Numbered from the stretch's first letter, positions 10,232-19,914 are shown. The stretch is 64,000 nt of DNA from Mycolicibacterium monacense (GCF_010731575.1 NZ_AP022617.1:5580001-5644000); one strand, 5' to 3'. Numbers and translations: made by a program. Notes: generated from the sequence alone by a model not told the origin.

Positions 10232-11478
10232 AAGTACGTCCGGATCAGGTCGACGACCCGGTTGCCGTCGTCCAGCACCGGAATCATCGGCCATTTGTCG
10301 AACGTCGTACACGGATGCGACACACCGAATTCCAGCCAGTCGCCGACTCGCACACCGGTGTCGTGTGCGCCGAGCCGCAGATAGGCGTGCTGGTCGTTGA
10401 GTCGGGTGACCTCGCTGCCGGGCAGGAGTCTCGGCACCGGCAGCCCTTGATCGAACGACACGTCGCGACGTCCCATCCCGACCAGCGCCAACTCCTCCTC
10501 CGGACGCGAGATCACCTGTGCCCATACGCTCATTGCCGCTGTGAGACCGCCCGCGCCGGCCCGCTGTAGCGGTGAGGTCCGCGCGTAGAGGCCGTCGTCG
10601 TGGGTGAGGTAACAGCCGCTGCGCAGCACGGTGCGCACGGTCAGCCCGGCCGGCCAGCCGCCGGTCAAGACGTCCGTGACCAGGTCGAAGTAGGTGCTGC
10701 CGCCTGCGGTCACCAGGACGTCGTCCGTCTCGAACGCGGTGGCCAACCGTTCGACCGCGGCCCGCACGTCGGTGAGGTATCCGGTCACCACGGCCAGCGC
10801 CTCCGCGTTCACGTCCTGACCGCACGCCGCCTCGTACCCCGCGACGCCGACCAGGCGCAGCCGCGGCGACGCCGTGACCGCCCGCGCCACCGCATCCACC
10901 TCCGCCGTGGTGCGGCAGCCGGTGCGCCCGCCGGCCATCCCGACTTCCACGCACACGTCGAGCGGGCGCACCGCATCCGCCAACGCCGCCGACATGAGCT
11001 CGACACCGCGCAGCGAATCCACCCAGCAGACCACCCGGAATTCCGGATCGGCCGCCATCTCGCGCGCCAGCCACACCAGCCCCGCGCGGTCGACGACCTC
11101 GTTGGCGAGCAGCACGTCACGAACGCCGAACGCGCGCAGGATCCGGACCTGGCTCACGGTCGCGGCGGTGACGGCGACGGCGCCCGCGTCCAATTGGCGG
11201 GCCAGCAGTTGCGGGGCCAGGTGGGTCTTGGCGTGCGGGGCCAACTCCACGCCGCGCCGGCGGCACCAGCGCGCCATCGTCACCAGGTTGTGTGTCAGCG
11301 CGGAGGCCCTTAACACGCACACCGGGCCGAGGACGCCGGCCGAGAACAACTCCGGTGAGTCCCCGCAGATCTGCGCGGGAGTGGCACCCCACCATTCGGC
11401 CGGCAGCCCTTTGTACCGCCAGTCGAGCGGTTGGTCGGCCAGCGCCGCGACGGCGCCGTGGTCGATGGGGCTGCGCAT
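10228..11478 (-). CDS. PLP-dependent D-serine dehydratase / D-threonine aldolase-like enzyme (alanine racemase N-terminal fold)
   Basis: 416 residues. The PLP lysine motif is PHAKTH at 81-86 (Lys84). A fold-type III barrel follows, then a C-terminal domain with [12 protein letters not shown], whose His and Cys match the zinc ligands of the D-serine dehydratase-like domain. The family includes D-serine deaminases and D-threonine aldolases; the substrate cannot be read from sequence. ATG 11478 is the first plausible start; the longer frame upstream runs into the divergent lysS promoter. It is a single gene, convergent with coaX and divergent from lysS. Confidence 0.75.
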   Translation of the reverse strand: MRSPIDHGAVAALADQPLDWRYKGLPAEWWGATPAQICGDSPELFSAGVLGPVCVLRASALTHNLVTMARWCRRRGVELAPHAKTHLAPQLLARQLDAGAVAVTAATVSQVRILRAFGVRDVLLANEVVDRAGLVWLAREMAADPEFRVVCWVDSLRGVELMSAALADAVRPLDVCVEVGMAGGRTGCRTTAEVDAVARAVTASPRLRLVGVAGYEAACGQDVNAEALAVVTGYLTDVRAAVERLATAFETDDVLVTAGGSTYFDLVTDVLTGGWPAGLTVRTVLRSGCYLTHDDGLYARTSPLQRAGAGGLTAAMSVWAQVISRPEEELALVGMGRRDVSFDQGLPVPRLLPGSEVTRLNDQHAYLRLGAHDTGVRVGDWLEFGVSHPCTTFDKWPMIPVLDDGNRVVDLIRTYF

Positions 11479-11546
11479 TCGTTCATTAAAGGCGGATGGA
11501 CACCGGGAGGCGATCGCGGCGTGCAGGGGGTTCTCGTGAGCAGCGT

Positions 11547-11560
11547 TAAGCTGGCACCCC
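11547..11560 (+). promoter_or_regulatory. Leaderless promoter of lysS
   Basis: TAAGCT at 11547-11552 ends 8 nt before the GTG start 11561. The 11-bp string TAAGCTGGCAC, then 3 nt and GTGAC, is repeated at the cysS start (31517-31535). Confidence 0.55.
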
Positions 11561-13099
11561 GTGACACCGACCGGCGGCGACAACACGCCCGAGAACAACG
11601 CGCCCGATAACGACCCTGACATTCCCGAGCAGTTCCGCATTCGTCAGGCCAAGCGGGAACGTCTGCTGGCCGAGGGTCGCGACCCCTACCCGGTGGACGT
11701 GGACCGCACGCACACGCTCGCCGAAGTTCGCGCCGCCTTCCCCGACCTGCCGGTCGACTCGCAGACCGGCGAGATCGTCGGCGTCGCCGGGCGCGTCGTA
11801 TTCGCCCGCAACTCGGGGAAGCTGTGTTTCGCGACCCTGCAGGAGGGCGACGGTACGCAGCTGCAGGCCATGATCAGCCTGGCCGAGGTGGGGCAGGAAT
11901 CGCTGGACAGCTGGAAAGCCGACGTCGACCTGGGTGACATCGTGTCCGTCCACGGCCAGGTCATCAGTTCCCGTCGCGGTGAGCTCTCTGTGCTCGCCGA
12001 TTCCTGGCAAATCATCTCCAAGGCGCTGCGGCCGCTTCCGGTCGCGCACAAGGAAATGAGCGAGGAGGCGCGGGTGCGGCAGCGCTACGTCGACCTCATC
12101 GTGCGTCCGGAGGCCCGCACCATCGCACGTCAACGCGTGGCCGTCGTGCGTGCGCTCCGCAACGCGCTCGAGCGGCGCGGCTTCCTCGAACTCGAGACGC
12201 CGATGCTGCAGACCCTGGCCGGCGGTGCGGCGGCCCGGCCGTTCGTCACCCACTCCAATGCGCTCGATGTGGACCTATACCTGCGTATCGCGCCGGAGTT
12301 GTTCCTCAAGCGTGCCCTGGTCGGTGGTTTCGAGAAGGTCTTCGAGTTGAATCGCAACTTCCGAAACGAAGGTATCGATTCCACGCATTCTCCCGAATTC
12401 GCGATGCTGGAGACTTATCAGGCGTATGGCGACTACAACGATTCCGCGGTGGTGACGCGGGAACTAATTCAGGAAGTCGCCGACGAGGCGATCGGCACCC
12501 GTCAAGTGCCATTGGCCGATGGCACTGTCTACGACCTGGACGGTGAGTGGGAGTCGTTGGAAATGTACCCCTCGCTGTCCGCGGCGCTGGGTGAGGAGAT
12601 CACCCCGCAGACCCCCGCCGACGAACTCTGGCGGATCGCCGACCGGCTCGGTGTGGAGATTCCCCGTGACCGCGGATACGGCCACGGGAAATTGATCGAG
12701 GAACTGTGGGAGCACACCGTCGGCGAGGATCTCTGGGCGCCGACCTTCGTGCGGGACTTCCCGGTGGAGACGACCCCGCTCACCCGGTCGCACCGCAGCG
12801 TTCCCGGCGTCACCGAGAAGTGGGATCTCTATGTCCGCAAGTTCGAGTTGGCGACCGGCTATTCCGAACTCATCGATCCGATAATTCAGCGCGAGCGATT
12901 CGAGGAGCAGGCGCGAGCGGCCGCTGCCGGTGACGACGAGGCAATGGTTCTCGACGACGATTTCCTGGCGGCATTGGAGTACGGCATGCCGCCGTCCACC
13001 GGTACCGGAATGGGCATCGACCGGTTGCTGATGGCGCTGACTGGACTGTCAATTAGAGAGACAATTCTCTTCCCGATTGTTCGGCGGCACGGCGGCTGA
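11561..13099 (+). CDS. lysS: Lysyl-tRNA synthetase, class II
   Basis: Charges tRNA-Lys. The 512 residues have an N-terminal OB-fold anticodon domain (~70-170) and a class II core. Motif 2 is [19 protein letters not shown], and motif 3 is [11 protein letters not shown] near the C-terminus, followed by the usual [12 protein letters not shown]. The GTG start follows a leaderless-type promoter; the first ~20 residues are a low-complexity Asn/Asp stretch. Codon use is odd: from ~12.0 to 13.1 kb third positions carry far more A/T (TAT, AAT, GAT, ATT, CTA) than in neighbouring clpC1 or ftsH. Confidence 0.97.
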   Translation: MTPTGGDNTPENNAPDNDPDIPEQFRIRQAKRERLLAEGRDPYPVDVDRTHTLAEVRAAFPDLPVDSQTGEIVGVAGRVVFARNSGKLCFATLQEGDGTQLQAMISLAEVGQESLDSWKADVDLGDIVSVHGQVISSRRGELSVLADSWQIISKALRPLPVAHKEMSEEARVRQRYVDLIVRPEARTIARQRVAVVRALRNALERRGFLELETPMLQTLAGGAAARPFVTHSNALDVDLYLRIAPELFLKRALVGGFEKVFELNRNFRNEGIDSTHSPEFAMLETYQAYGDYNDSAVVTRELIQEVADEAIGTRQVPLADGTVYDLDGEWESLEMYPSLSAALGEEITPQTPADELWRIADRLGVEIPRDRGYGHGKLIEELWEHTVGEDLWAPTFVRDFPVETTPLTRSHRSVPGVTEKWDLYVRKFELATGYSELIDPIIQRERFEEQARAAAAGDDEAMVLDDDFLAALEYGMPPSTGTGMGIDRLLMALTGLSIRETILFPIVRRHGG

Positions 13100-13214
13100 A
13101 CTCCTGGGATAGGAGCGTCGTTGAATAGTGTAGGTTTATATGGCACATTGGAGGCCGAGAATCCGGTAGCCAAAACTATCCACCAAGCGCAGGTAGAAGG
13201 GTCAGTGTGAACTG
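13100..13214 (+). promoter_or_regulatory. lsr2 promoter region, AT-rich
   Basis: A 115-bp gap, locally AT-rich for this genome. It contains TTGAATAGTGTAGGTTTATA at 13121-13140 and a second AT-rich patch at about 13170. TTTATA (13135-13140) is a candidate -10. A weak GAAGG lies ~16 nt before ATG 13215. AT-rich DNA here would also suit autoregulation by Lsr2, but that is inference. Confidence 0.4.
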
Positions 13215-13556
13215 ATGGCGAAGAAAGTCACCGTCACGTTGGTCGATGATTTCGACGGTGAAGGTACCGCCGATGAAACGGTTGAATTCGGGCTCGACGG
13301 AGTCAGCTATGAGATCGACCTCTCCAGCAAGAATGCCAAGAAACTCCGCGAAGACCTGAAACAGTGGGTCGAGGCCGGACGTCGCGTCGGCGGTCGTCGT
13401 CGCGGCCGCGCCACCGGACCCACCAGGGGCCGCGGCGCCATCGATCGCGAGCAGAGCGCCGCGATCCGCGAGTGGGCCCGCCGCAACGGCCACAATGTCT
13501 CGACCAGGGGCCGTATCCCCGCCGACGTCATCGACGCGTTCCACGCCGCCACCTAG
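13215..13556 (+). CDS. lsr2: Nucleoid-associated H-NS-like protein Lsr2
   Basis: DNA-bridging xenogeneic silencer that binds AT-rich minor groove. The 113 residues start [27 protein letters not shown] (N-terminal dimerisation domain, ~1-60). A basic [14 protein letters not shown] linker follows, then the C-terminal DNA-binding domain with the AT-hook-like RGR at 98-100 ([18 protein letters not shown]). The length equals the usual mycobacterial protein. It sits in the conserved lysS-lsr2-clpC1 order and is followed by a strong hairpin terminator. Confidence 0.97.
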   Translation: MAKKVTVTLVDDFDGEGTADETVEFGLDGVSYEIDLSSKNAKKLREDLKQWVEAGRRVGGRRRGRATGPTRGRGAIDREQSAAIREWARRNGHNVSTRGRIPADVIDAFHAAT

Positions 13557-13570
13557 CGCCGTACGACGAA

Positions 13571-13600
13571 CGGGCAACGCGTTCGCGCGTTGCCCGTTTT
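13571..13600 (+). terminator. Rho-independent terminator of lsr2
   Basis: Perfect 11-bp inverted repeat CGGGCAACGCG (13571-13581) and CGCGTTGCCCG (13586-13596) around a TTCG tetraloop, followed by TTTTGCGTC. It is one of the clearest intrinsic terminators in the window and lies 15 bp past the lsr2 stop. Confidence 0.92.
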
Positions 13601-13625
13601 GCGTCTCCTTCCCAGGTGGACGGGT

Positions 13626-13640
13626 TTCGCTGGTGGCGAA
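13626..13640. promoter_or_regulatory. Probable ClgR operator upstream of clpC1
   Basis: TTCGC-TGGTG-GCGAA is a perfect 5+5 palindrome with the CGC-N5-GCG core described for the actinobacterial ClgR activator. It lies 201 bp upstream of the clpC1 ATG, after the lsr2 terminator. clp protease genes are the classic ClgR targets. The assignment is by motif only. Confidence 0.6.
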
Positions 13641-13840
13641 CCGATCGCCGGCCGGCCGCGGAAACGAATCGTCGAACTGCGGCGTTGACATGGTCAGCAG
13701 CGCGGCGCACGGCGGTACGGACCGCCAACCACGGCGCTCGCTGCGGCCGCCCGATAGAGTGGACGGCAGGTGTACCGCAGTTCGGTGAAGTGGTGCGGAC
13801 CGCGTACGCCACCTATGCGATGGAGAGCAGGTAACCACCG

Positions 13841-16384
13841 ATGTTCGAACGTTTTACCGACCGTGCCCGCAGGGTCGTCGTCCTGGCTCAAGAAGAAGCC
13901 CGGATGCTCAACCACAACTACATCGGCACCGAGCACATCCTGCTGGGACTCATTCACGAGGGTGAGGGCGTAGCGGCCAAGTCTCTCGAGTCGCTGGGCA
14001 TCTCGCTGGAAGGCGTGCGCAGCCAGGTCGAGGAGATCATCGGCCAGGGCCAGCAGGCGCCGTCCGGTCACATCCCCTTCACCCCGCGCGCCAAGAAGGT
14101 GCTCGAGCTGTCCCTGCGCGAGGCGCTGCAGCTCGGCCACAACTACATCGGCACCGAGCACATCCTGCTCGGGTTGATCCGTGAGGGCGAAGGCGTCGCC
14201 GCTCAGGTTCTCGTGAAGCTCGGCGCCGAACTGACGCGCGTGCGCCAGCAGGTCATCCAGCTGCTGTCCGGCTACCAGGGCAAGGAGTCCGCGGAGGCCG
14301 GCACCGGCGGCCGCGGCGGCGAATCCGGCAACCCCTCGACCTCGTTGGTGCTCGACCAGTTCGGCCGCAACCTGACCGCCGCCGCGATGGAGGGCAAGCT
14401 CGACCCCGTCATCGGCCGCGAGAAGGAAATCGAGCGGGTCATGCAGGTGCTGAGCCGCCGCACCAAGAACAACCCCGTGCTGATCGGCGAGCCCGGCGTC
14501 GGCAAGACCGCCGTCGTCGAGGGCCTCGCGCAGGCGATCGTCCACGGCGAGGTGCCCGAGACGCTGAAGGACAAGCAGCTCTACACCCTCGACCTGGGCT
14601 CACTGGTCGCCGGCAGCCGCTACCGCGGTGACTTCGAGGAGCGCCTGAAGAAGGTGCTCAAGGAGATCAACACCCGCGGCGACATCATCCTGTTCATCGA
14701 CGAGCTGCACACGCTCGTCGGCGCGGGTGCCGCCGAGGGCGCGATCGACGCCGCCAGCATCCTCAAGCCGAAGCTGGCCCGCGGTGAGCTGCAGACCATC
14801 GGCGCCACCACCCTCGACGAGTACCGCAAGTACATCGAGAAGGACGCCGCCCTGGAACGCCGCTTCCAGCCGGTGCAGGTGGGTGAGCCGACCGTCGAGC
14901 ACACCATCGAGATCCTCAAGGGTCTGCGCGACCGGTACGAGGCGCACCACCGCGTCTCGATCACCGACAGCGCGATGGTGGCCGCCGCGACGCTGGCCGA
15001 CCGCTACATCAACGACCGGTTCCTGCCGGACAAGGCGATCGACCTGATCGACGAGGCCGGCGCCCGGATGCGGATCCGCCGGATGACCGCTCCGCCGGAC
15101 CTGCGCGAGTTCGACGAGAAGATCGCCGACGCCCGCCGGGAGAAGGAGTCCGCGATCGACGCGCAGGACTTCGAGAAGGCCGCGAGCCTGCGCGACAAGG
15201 AGAAGCAACTCGTCGCCCAGCGTGCCGAGCGGGAGAAGCAGTGGCGCTCGGGTGATCTGGACGTCGTGGCCGAGGTCGACGACGAGCAGATCGCCGAGGT
15301 GCTCGGCAACTGGACCGGCATCCCCGTGTTCAAGCTGACCGAGGAGGAGACGACTCGGCTGCTGCGCATGGAGGATGAGCTGCACAAGCGGATCATCGGC
15401 CAGGAGGACGCCGTCAAGGCGGTCTCGAAGGCGATCCGCCGCACCCGCGCCGGGCTGAAGGACCCCAAGCGGCCGTCGGGTTCGTTCATCTTCGCCGGCC
15501 CGTCCGGTGTCGGTAAGACCGAGCTCTCGAAGGCGCTGGCGAACTTCCTGTTCGGCGACGACGATGCGCTCATCCAGATCGACATGGGCGAGTTCCACGA
15601 CCGCTTCACCGCGTCGCGGCTGTTCGGTGCCCCTCCGGGCTACGTCGGTTACGAAGAGGGCGGCCAGCTCACCGAGAAGGTGCGGCGCAAGCCGTTCTCG
15701 GTCGTGCTGTTCGACGAGATCGAGAAGGCCCACCAGGAGATCTACAACAGCCTCCTGCAGGTCCTCGAGGACGGCCGTCTCACCGACGGTCAGGGCCGCA
15801 CGGTCGACTTCAAGAACACCGTGCTGATCTTCACCTCGAACCTCGGTACCTCCGACATCAGCAAGGCGGTCGGGCTGGGCTTCACCCAGGGCGGCGGCGA
15901 GAACAACTACGAGCGGATGAAGCAGAAGGTCAACGACGAGCTGAAGAAGCACTTCCGCCCGGAGTTCCTCAACCGCATCGACGACATCATCGTGTTCCAC
16001 CAGCTGACGCAGGACGAGATCATCAAGATGGTCGACCTGATGATCGGCCGGGTCGGCAATCAGCTGCGGGCCAAGGACATGACGATGGAGCTCACCGACC
16101 GGGCCAAGTCACTGCTGGCCAAGCGCGGGTTCGACCCCGTGCTCGGTGCGCGGCCGCTGCGTCGCACGATCCAGCGCGAGATCGAGGACCAGCTGTCGGA
16201 GAAGATCCTGTTCGAGGAGATCGGACCCGGTCAGCTGATCACCGTGGACGTCGAGAACTGGGACGGCCAGGGAGCGGGCGAGGACGCGAAGTTCACCTTC
16301 AGCGGTGGTCCGAAGCGGTCCGAGCCGGTCGAGCCGGATCTGGCGCAGGCCGGCGCCGCCGGTGCGCCGAGCGCAGCCGAGTAA
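13841..16384 (+). CDS. clpC1: ATP-dependent Clp protease ATP-binding subunit ClpC1
   Basis: AAA+ unfoldase that feeds ClpP1P2; it is essential in mycobacteria and the target of cyclomarin, ecumicin and lassomycin. The 847 residues carry two N-terminal Clp repeats ([14 protein letters not shown] occurs twice). AAA1 has Walker A GEPGVGKT (~215-222). The middle/UVR region reads [21 protein letters not shown]2 has Walker A GPSGVGKT (~553-560), and an acidic Ala-rich C-terminus follows. A ClgR-type palindrome lies upstream and a hairpin terminator downstream. Codon use is strongly GC3-biased, as in highly expressed genes. Confidence 0.98.
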   Translation: MFERFTDRARRVVVLAQEEARMLNHNYIGTEHILLGLIHEGEGVAAKSLESLGISLEGVRSQVEEIIGQGQQAPSGHIPFTPRAKKVLELSLREALQLGHNYIGTEHILLGLIREGEGVAAQVLVKLGAELTRVRQQVIQLLSGYQGKESAEAGTGGRGGESGNPSTSLVLDQFGRNLTAAAMEGKLDPVIGREKEIERVMQVLSRRTKNNPVLIGEPGVGKTAVVEGLAQAIVHGEVPETLKDKQLYTLDLGSLVAGSRYRGDFEERLKKVLKEINTRGDIILFIDELHTLVGAGAAEGAIDAASILKPKLARGELQTIGATTLDEYRKYIEKDAALERRFQPVQVGEPTVEHTIEILKGLRDRYEAHHRVSITDSAMVAAATLADRYINDRFLPDKAIDLIDEAGARMRIRRMTAPPDLREFDEKIADARREKESAIDAQDFEKAASLRDKEKQLVAQRAEREKQWRSGDLDVVAEVDDEQIAEVLGNWTGIPVFKLTEEETTRLLRMEDELHKRIIGQEDAVKAVSKAIRRTRAGLKDPKRPSGSFIFAGPSGVGKTELSKALANFLFGDDDALIQIDMGEFHDRFTASRLFGAPPGYVGYEEGGQLTEKVRRKPFSVVLFDEIEKAHQEIYNSLLQVLEDGRLTDGQGRTVDFKNTVLIFTSNLGTSDISKAVGLGFTQGGGENNYERMKQKVNDELKKHFRPEFLNRIDDIIVFHQLTQDEIIKMVDLMIGRVGNQLRAKDMTMELTDRAKSLLAKRGFDPVLGARPLRRTIQREIEDQLSEKILFEEIGPGQLITVDVENWDGQGAGEDAKFTFSGGPKRSEPVEPDLAQAGAAGAPSAAE

Positions 16385-16398
16385 CGACGAGTCGCAGG

Positions 16399-16438
16399 AC
16401 GGGCGGTCACCTCACGGTGGCCGCCCGTCTCGTCTTTC
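16399..16438 (+). terminator. Terminator of clpC1
   Basis: The inverted repeat ACGGGCGG-T-CACC / GGTG-G-CCGCCCGT (16399-16428) has a TCAC loop and one mismatch in the stem. It is followed by CTCGTCTTTCCC and begins 15 bp after the clpC1 stop. Confidence 0.85.
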
Positions 16439-16479
16439 CCGGCGTCGACGGAGGGCCGCGGCGCGATTCCCGCGCGCAG

Positions 16480-16600
16480 TGCTTAGGATGTGCGATGTAA
16501 TCGGCAGGCGAAGGAATCTGGTGAGAATCCAGAACGGTCGCGCCACTGTGAGAGTCAGACCCGACGCCTGCTTCACTCCACTCGGGACGCGGAATCCCGG
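16480..16600 (+). ncRNA. Cobalamin (B12) riboswitch
   Basis: The 5' part has the conserved core GGAATCTGGTGAGAATCC (16513-16530), then AGAACGGTCGCGCCACTGTGA, the characteristic cobalamin-riboswitch signature. It is followed by AGTCAGACCC. Flanking GGCAGGCG (16503-16510) and CGCCTGC (16564-16570) can pair to enclose the core. It lies directly upstream of cbtB and cbtA, whose families are known B12-riboswitch targets. Cobalamin binding is therefore expected to lower expression of the downstream transporter genes. Confidence 0.92.
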
Positions 16601-16612
16601 AAAGGACCCCTG

Positions 16613-16831
16613 ATGACGTCTCAGCAAGCCCGCAAGACCCGGGTACCGGCCATCGACCTGTCGGCCACACGCGCCGCGGTCTGGTTGTCGGCCACCGCGT
16701 TCCTCGCGCTGCTGGTGCTCTACTTCCTCGGCTTCGATCAGGGGGCCACGTCGGTCTTCGGCGCCGACAACACGGCGATCCACGAATTCATCCACGACGC
16801 ACGCCATCTCCTCGGTTTCCCCTGCCACTGA
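16613..16831 (+). CDS. cbtB: CbtB family cobalt transporter subunit
   Basis: 72-residue single-pass membrane protein (TM ~22-43). Its C-terminal histidine-rich signature NTAIHEFIHDARHLLGFPCH ends the protein and probably binds cobalt. CbtB and CbtA form a predicted cobalt transporter controlled by B12 riboswitches, which is the arrangement here. ATG 16613 is ~13 bp after the riboswitch, preceded by GGAAAGGACCCCTG (ribosome site AAAGG). An upstream in-frame start would lie inside the riboswitch and is rejected. Confidence 0.92.
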   Translation: MTSQQARKTRVPAIDLSATRAAVWLSATAFLALLVLYFLGFDQGATSVFGADNTAIHEFIHDARHLLGFPCH

Positions 16832-16859
16832 CCGACCGGCATCGGAGAGACAAATCAAC

Positions 16860-17657
16860 ATGGAGAAGCAGATCATCGGGCGCGGCCTCCTGGCCGGTGC
16901 CCTCGCAGCCGTTGTCGCATTCGTCTTCGCGCGGATCTTCGTCGAACCGGCCATCGACCTCGCCATCGGCTACGAGGACGGCCTCGGCGAGGCCCGGCAG
17001 GCCATGGACCATGCCGCGGGCCACGGTCACAGTCACGGTGCGGACGGGGGCGGATTCTCCCGCGCCATCCAGATGAACGTCGGCCTGGGCTTCGGCATGC
17101 TGGCGTTCTGCGTCGCGATGGGCGCGCTGTTCGCGATCGTGTTCGCCGTCGCCTACGGGCGGGTCGGCGACGTCTCGGCCCGGCTGCTGTCGCTGTACGT
17201 CGCCGGCGGCATGCTGCTGAGCCTCTACGTCGTTCCGTCCCTGAAGTACCCGGCCAGCCCGCCCGCACTCAGCCTCGACGAGACCCTCCGGCAGCGGACG
17301 CTGCTGTATCTGCTGATGGTCGTCGTGTCGGCCGCGCTGCTCGTCGGCGCCGTGTACCTCGGACGCCGACTGCAGGAACGGCTCGGCACCTGGAACGCGA
17401 CGCTGGCCGGTGCGGGCGCCTACGTGGTCGCCGGCGCGGTGCTGATGCTCATCCTGCCGACCATCGACGAGACCCCGGGTCCGCTGCGCGATGACTCCGG
17501 CGCGATCGTCTACGAGGGTTTCCCGGCCGACGTCCTCTACGACTTCCGGCTGTACTCACTGGGAACGCAGGTCGTGATGTGGGCGACGATCGCGCTGGTG
17601 TTCGCCCCGCTGGCATCGCGGCTGCTCGACGGCCGGCGCGAAGCCCTCCGGACGTGA
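16860..17657 (+). CDS. cbtA: CbtA family cobalt transporter subunit
   Basis: 265-residue integral membrane protein with about six TM segments (~10-27, ~75-97, ~105-125, ~145-163, ~177-196 and ~236-256). A His-rich loop HAAGHGHSHGADGGG follows the first helix and suits metal capture. It is the second member of the riboswitch-controlled operon, 28 bp after cbtB. The following histidine-phosphatase gene overlaps its stop codon (GTGA). Confidence 0.9.
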   Translation: MEKQIIGRGLLAGALAAVVAFVFARIFVEPAIDLAIGYEDGLGEARQAMDHAAGHGHSHGADGGGFSRAIQMNVGLGFGMLAFCVAMGALFAIVFAVAYGRVGDVSARLLSLYVAGGMLLSLYVVPSLKYPASPPALSLDETLRQRTLLYLLMVVVSAALLVGAVYLGRRLQERLGTWNATLAGAGAYVVAGAVLMLILPTIDETPGPLRDDSGAIVYEGFPADVLYDFRLYSLGTQVVMWATIALVFAPLASRLLDGRREALRT

Positions 17658-18205
17658 GCGAGGTCGTCCGGCTGACGCTGGTGTCGCATGCGATGACCGA
17701 CGCCGTGTCGGCCGGACGATTCCCCACCGACGAACCGCTGAACGCGCAGGGCCACCGTCAGGCCGACGCGTGTGTGGAGTTGGGGCCCACCGACGCCGCG
17801 TACTGCGGGCCGGAGAAGCGGACCAGGCAGACCGCCGAACTGCTCGGTCTGCACGCGGTCGCCGATCCGCTGCTCGCCGATCTGGATTGCGGACGGTGGC
17901 GTGGTGATGTGCTGGGCGGTGTGGAGCCCGCCGAGCTCGCGATCTGGCTCACCGAACCCGCCCAGGCGCCGCACGGCGGGGAGACCGTCGTCCAGGTGAT
18001 CGAGCGGGTGCGCCGCTGGATGGACTCGATGGCCGGCCGGCGCGGCCGGTTCGTCGCCGTCACCCATCCTGCAGTGGTGCGTGCGGCGATCCTGGTGGCG
18101 CTCGACGCCCCGGCCCGATCGTTCTGGCGCATCGACGTCGCGCCGGTCAGCCGTACCGTCCTGCACTTCCGCGGGCACGCGTGGACGTTGCGGTCGTCGC
18201 CTTAA
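17654..18205 (+). CDS. Histidine-phosphatase-fold protein in the CbtAB operon
   Basis: 183 residues of the histidine phosphatase (phosphoglycerate mutase-like) superfamily. The usual N-terminal RHGxT is replaced by VSHAMTDA, so the Arg next to the catalytic His is Ser. Later elements are recognisable: CGPEKRTRQTAELLGL, APHGGETVVQVIERVRRWMD and VTHPAVVRAAILVAL. The GTG start overlaps the cbtA stop, placing it under the B12 riboswitch. That suggests a cobalamin-related phosphatase such as an alpha-ribazole-phosphate phosphatase analogue, but this is inference and the altered active site may mean another substrate. It is convergent with lpqF, with overlapping stops. Confidence 0.75.
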   Translation: MSEVVRLTLVSHAMTDAVSAGRFPTDEPLNAQGHRQADACVELGPTDAAYCGPEKRTRQTAELLGLHAVADPLLADLDCGRWRGDVLGGVEPAELAIWLTEPAQAPHGGETVVQVIERVRRWMDSMAGRRGRFVAVTHPAVVRAAILVALDAPARSFWRIDVAPVSRTVLHFRGHAWTLRSSP

Positions 18206-19533
18206 TCGGCGACGGGCACCATCGCGAACGTCTGGTGCACGATCGACAGCAGCCAGCTGGCCGCGGTCCGGCTCCGGTAGCGGGGCCAGTTGAGCTGGAA
18301 GCTGACCACCCACGGCTGGCCGGTGTGGTCGACGGCGTACCAGCTGAACGTCAGGTCGCCGGGCAGGTTGCCGCCCTTGGCGCCGATGTAGGGCCACTTG
18401 GCACGGTCCAACTCGACCCCGGGGATGGCCGACAGGATGTCCTTGACCGGTGCGGCCTCGCCGACGGCCGCGGCCTGCAGGGCGGAGTGGACGCGGCAGA
18501 TGTCGGATGCGCTGCCGTACCACTCGGCGCCGTAGTCGGAGGCCGGGGTGTGCGTACGGGTCGGGTCGGGTTCGTACGGCCGTGAGTCGGTCTGTTTCAG
18601 CAGCGCCACGCGGCCACGATGGTCGGCCTGTTTCCACTGTTCGCGCAGATCCGGCTCACCCCAGCCGACCGAGAACATCTCGTGCATCGTGGGGAACGGC
18701 GTCATGCTGGCCGGGTCGTGGTGCCCGGCGGCCACCAGCGCCCGCTCCACCGCACCAGGCCCGAGGCGCTCGATGAGCAGGTCCGTCGCCATGTTGTCGC
18801 TGGAGGAGATCATCTGCTGGGCCGCCGCGCGCACCGATACGGTCGCCCCTGGCGGCAACTCCTCCAGACCGGCCGAGCCGACGGCCTTCGCACGCTCGGT
18901 GATGGTCAGCTCGTCGTCCCACTCCACGCTGCCGACCTTGACCGCCTCGGCCACCGCGAGCAGCACGTAGAGCTTGAAGATCGACGCCAGCGGCAGCGAC
19001 ATCTCGGTGTTGGTCCCCGCCACCCGCTGACACTTGCCGCCCTCGGCGACCCGCGACACCTGGTAGGAGTACCGCGCACCGGAGGCGGCCAGCACAGCGT
19101 CGATGTCCGACCACTTCTCGATCACCGGAGAGCGCAGCGATACGTCGAACCGGTCGACCAGACCGTTGTCGTCGGTGCGCAACTCGATGTCCTGTTCGGC
19201 GCCGTACGGCGTCTTGACGTGCAGCGTGGCGGTGCCCGCGCGGATGTCCACGCCGGTGACGGTGATCGGGCGGTCCCACCACAGATTGCCCATGGCGTCG
19301 ATGATGTGGTCGACCTGGTCCTCGACGGCCATCGTGCGCACGTTGACGTCGCCGATGGGCCAGTCCGAATTGACCATGTCCATGGTCTGTTTGGCCCGCA
19401 GACCCTGTGGCGTGCTGGTACCGATGTGGGCGCCGTAGGCGGCGTCGGCCGGAGCGGTGTTCGTCTGACCGCATCCGGACACTGAGGAGACGACGAGCGC
19501 GGCAGCAGTCACCAGGCCGGCCACCCGGCGCAC
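18202..19533 (-). CDS. lpqF: Serine hydrolase lipoprotein LpqF (class A beta-lactamase-like)
   Basis: 443 residues with an N-terminal lipoprotein signal ending VVSSVSGC (lipobox VSGC). An unidentified N-domain comes first, then a beta-lactamase-like domain with SIFK (SxxK), SDN in SSSDNMATDLL, and KGG in GAKGGNLPG. Class A-type folds of this kind act on beta-lactams or cell-wall peptides; LpqF's substrate is unknown. The start is set at GTG 19533, just after the mhuD stop; the longer frame upstream is antisense-free but lies inside mhuD. The lpqF-mhuD order matches M. tuberculosis Rv3593-Rv3592. Confidence 0.85.
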   Translation of the reverse strand: MRRVAGLVTAAALVVSSVSGCGQTNTAPADAAYGAHIGTSTPQGLRAKQTMDMVNSDWPIGDVNVRTMAVEDQVDHIIDAMGNLWWDRPITVTGVDIRAGTATLHVKTPYGAEQDIELRTDDNGLVDRFDVSLRSPVIEKWSDIDAVLAASGARYSYQVSRVAEGGKCQRVAGTNTEMSLPLASIFKLYVLLAVAEAVKVGSVEWDDELTITERAKAVGSAGLEELPPGATVSVRAAAQQMISSSDNMATDLLIERLGPGAVERALVAAGHHDPASMTPFPTMHEMFSVGWGEPDLREQWKQADHRGRVALLKQTDSRPYEPDPTRTHTPASDYGAEWYGSASDICRVHSALQAAAVGEAAPVKDILSAIPGVELDRAKWPYIGAKGGNLPGDLTFSWYAVDHTGQPWVVSFQLNWPRYRSRTAASWLLSIVHQTFAMVPVAD

Positions 19534-19546
19534 TGTCCGCGTCCCG

Positions 19547-19876
19547 TCAGGCCTTGTCGCCGGACCCCGCAACGTCGAGCACGACCTCGAACTCCAGCAG
19601 CGAGGCGCCGGTCGCGACCGGGTTGGCGGCCTGACCCTTGTGCGCCTCGATCGCCGGGCCGGTCGCCCACGCCTGGAAGGCCTCTTCGGTCTCCCACTGC
19701 GTGACGACGAAGTAGCGGTTCTCACCCTTGACGGGCCGCAGCAGCTGGAAACCGAGGAAGCCGGGCTGGTTGTCCACGGCGTGTGCGCGGTGCGCGAACC
19801 GCTTCTCCAGTTCCGGGCCGGCGTCCGGCGGGACCTCGATTGCGTTGATCTTCACCACAGGGTTCTGGCTGGGCAT
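19547..19876 (-). CDS. mhuD: Heme-degrading monooxygenase MhuD
   Basis: IsdG-type ABM-fold enzyme that converts heme to mycobilin and releases iron. The 109 residues match M. tuberculosis MhuD closely, with a 4-residue N-terminal addition (MPSQNPVVKIN). By alignment the key residues are Asn11, Trp70 and the heme-ligand His79 (in GPAIEAHKG). A -10-like TAACCT (19883-19888 on the minus strand) ends 6 nt before ATG 19876, suggesting a leaderless mRNA. Its promoter is interleaved with that of the divergent hydrolase gene only 38 bp away. Confidence 0.95.
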   Translation of the reverse strand: MPSQNPVVKINAIEVPPDAGPELEKRFAHRAHAVDNQPGFLGFQLLRPVKGENRYFVVTQWETEEAFQAWATGPAIEAHKGQAANPVATGASLLEFEVVLDVAGSGDKA

Positions 19877-19882
19877 GCGGTC

Positions 19883-19908
19883 AGGTTACCGCTTTGGCTG
19901 GGCAAGAT
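19883..19908. promoter_or_regulatory. Face-to-face leaderless promoters of mhuD and the divergent hydrolase
   Basis: AGGTTA (TAACCT on the minus strand, 19883-19888) ends 6 nt from the mhuD ATG. CAAGAT (19903-19908) ends 6 nt before the hydrolase ATG 19915. The two putative -10 boxes are only 14 bp apart. Confidence 0.45.
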
Positions 19909-19914
19909 GAGCAC

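Noticed and set aside
16412..16966. Minus-strand 184-codon frame opposite the riboswitch and cbtB
   Set aside because: It is antisense to a strongly conserved riboswitch core and two real genes.
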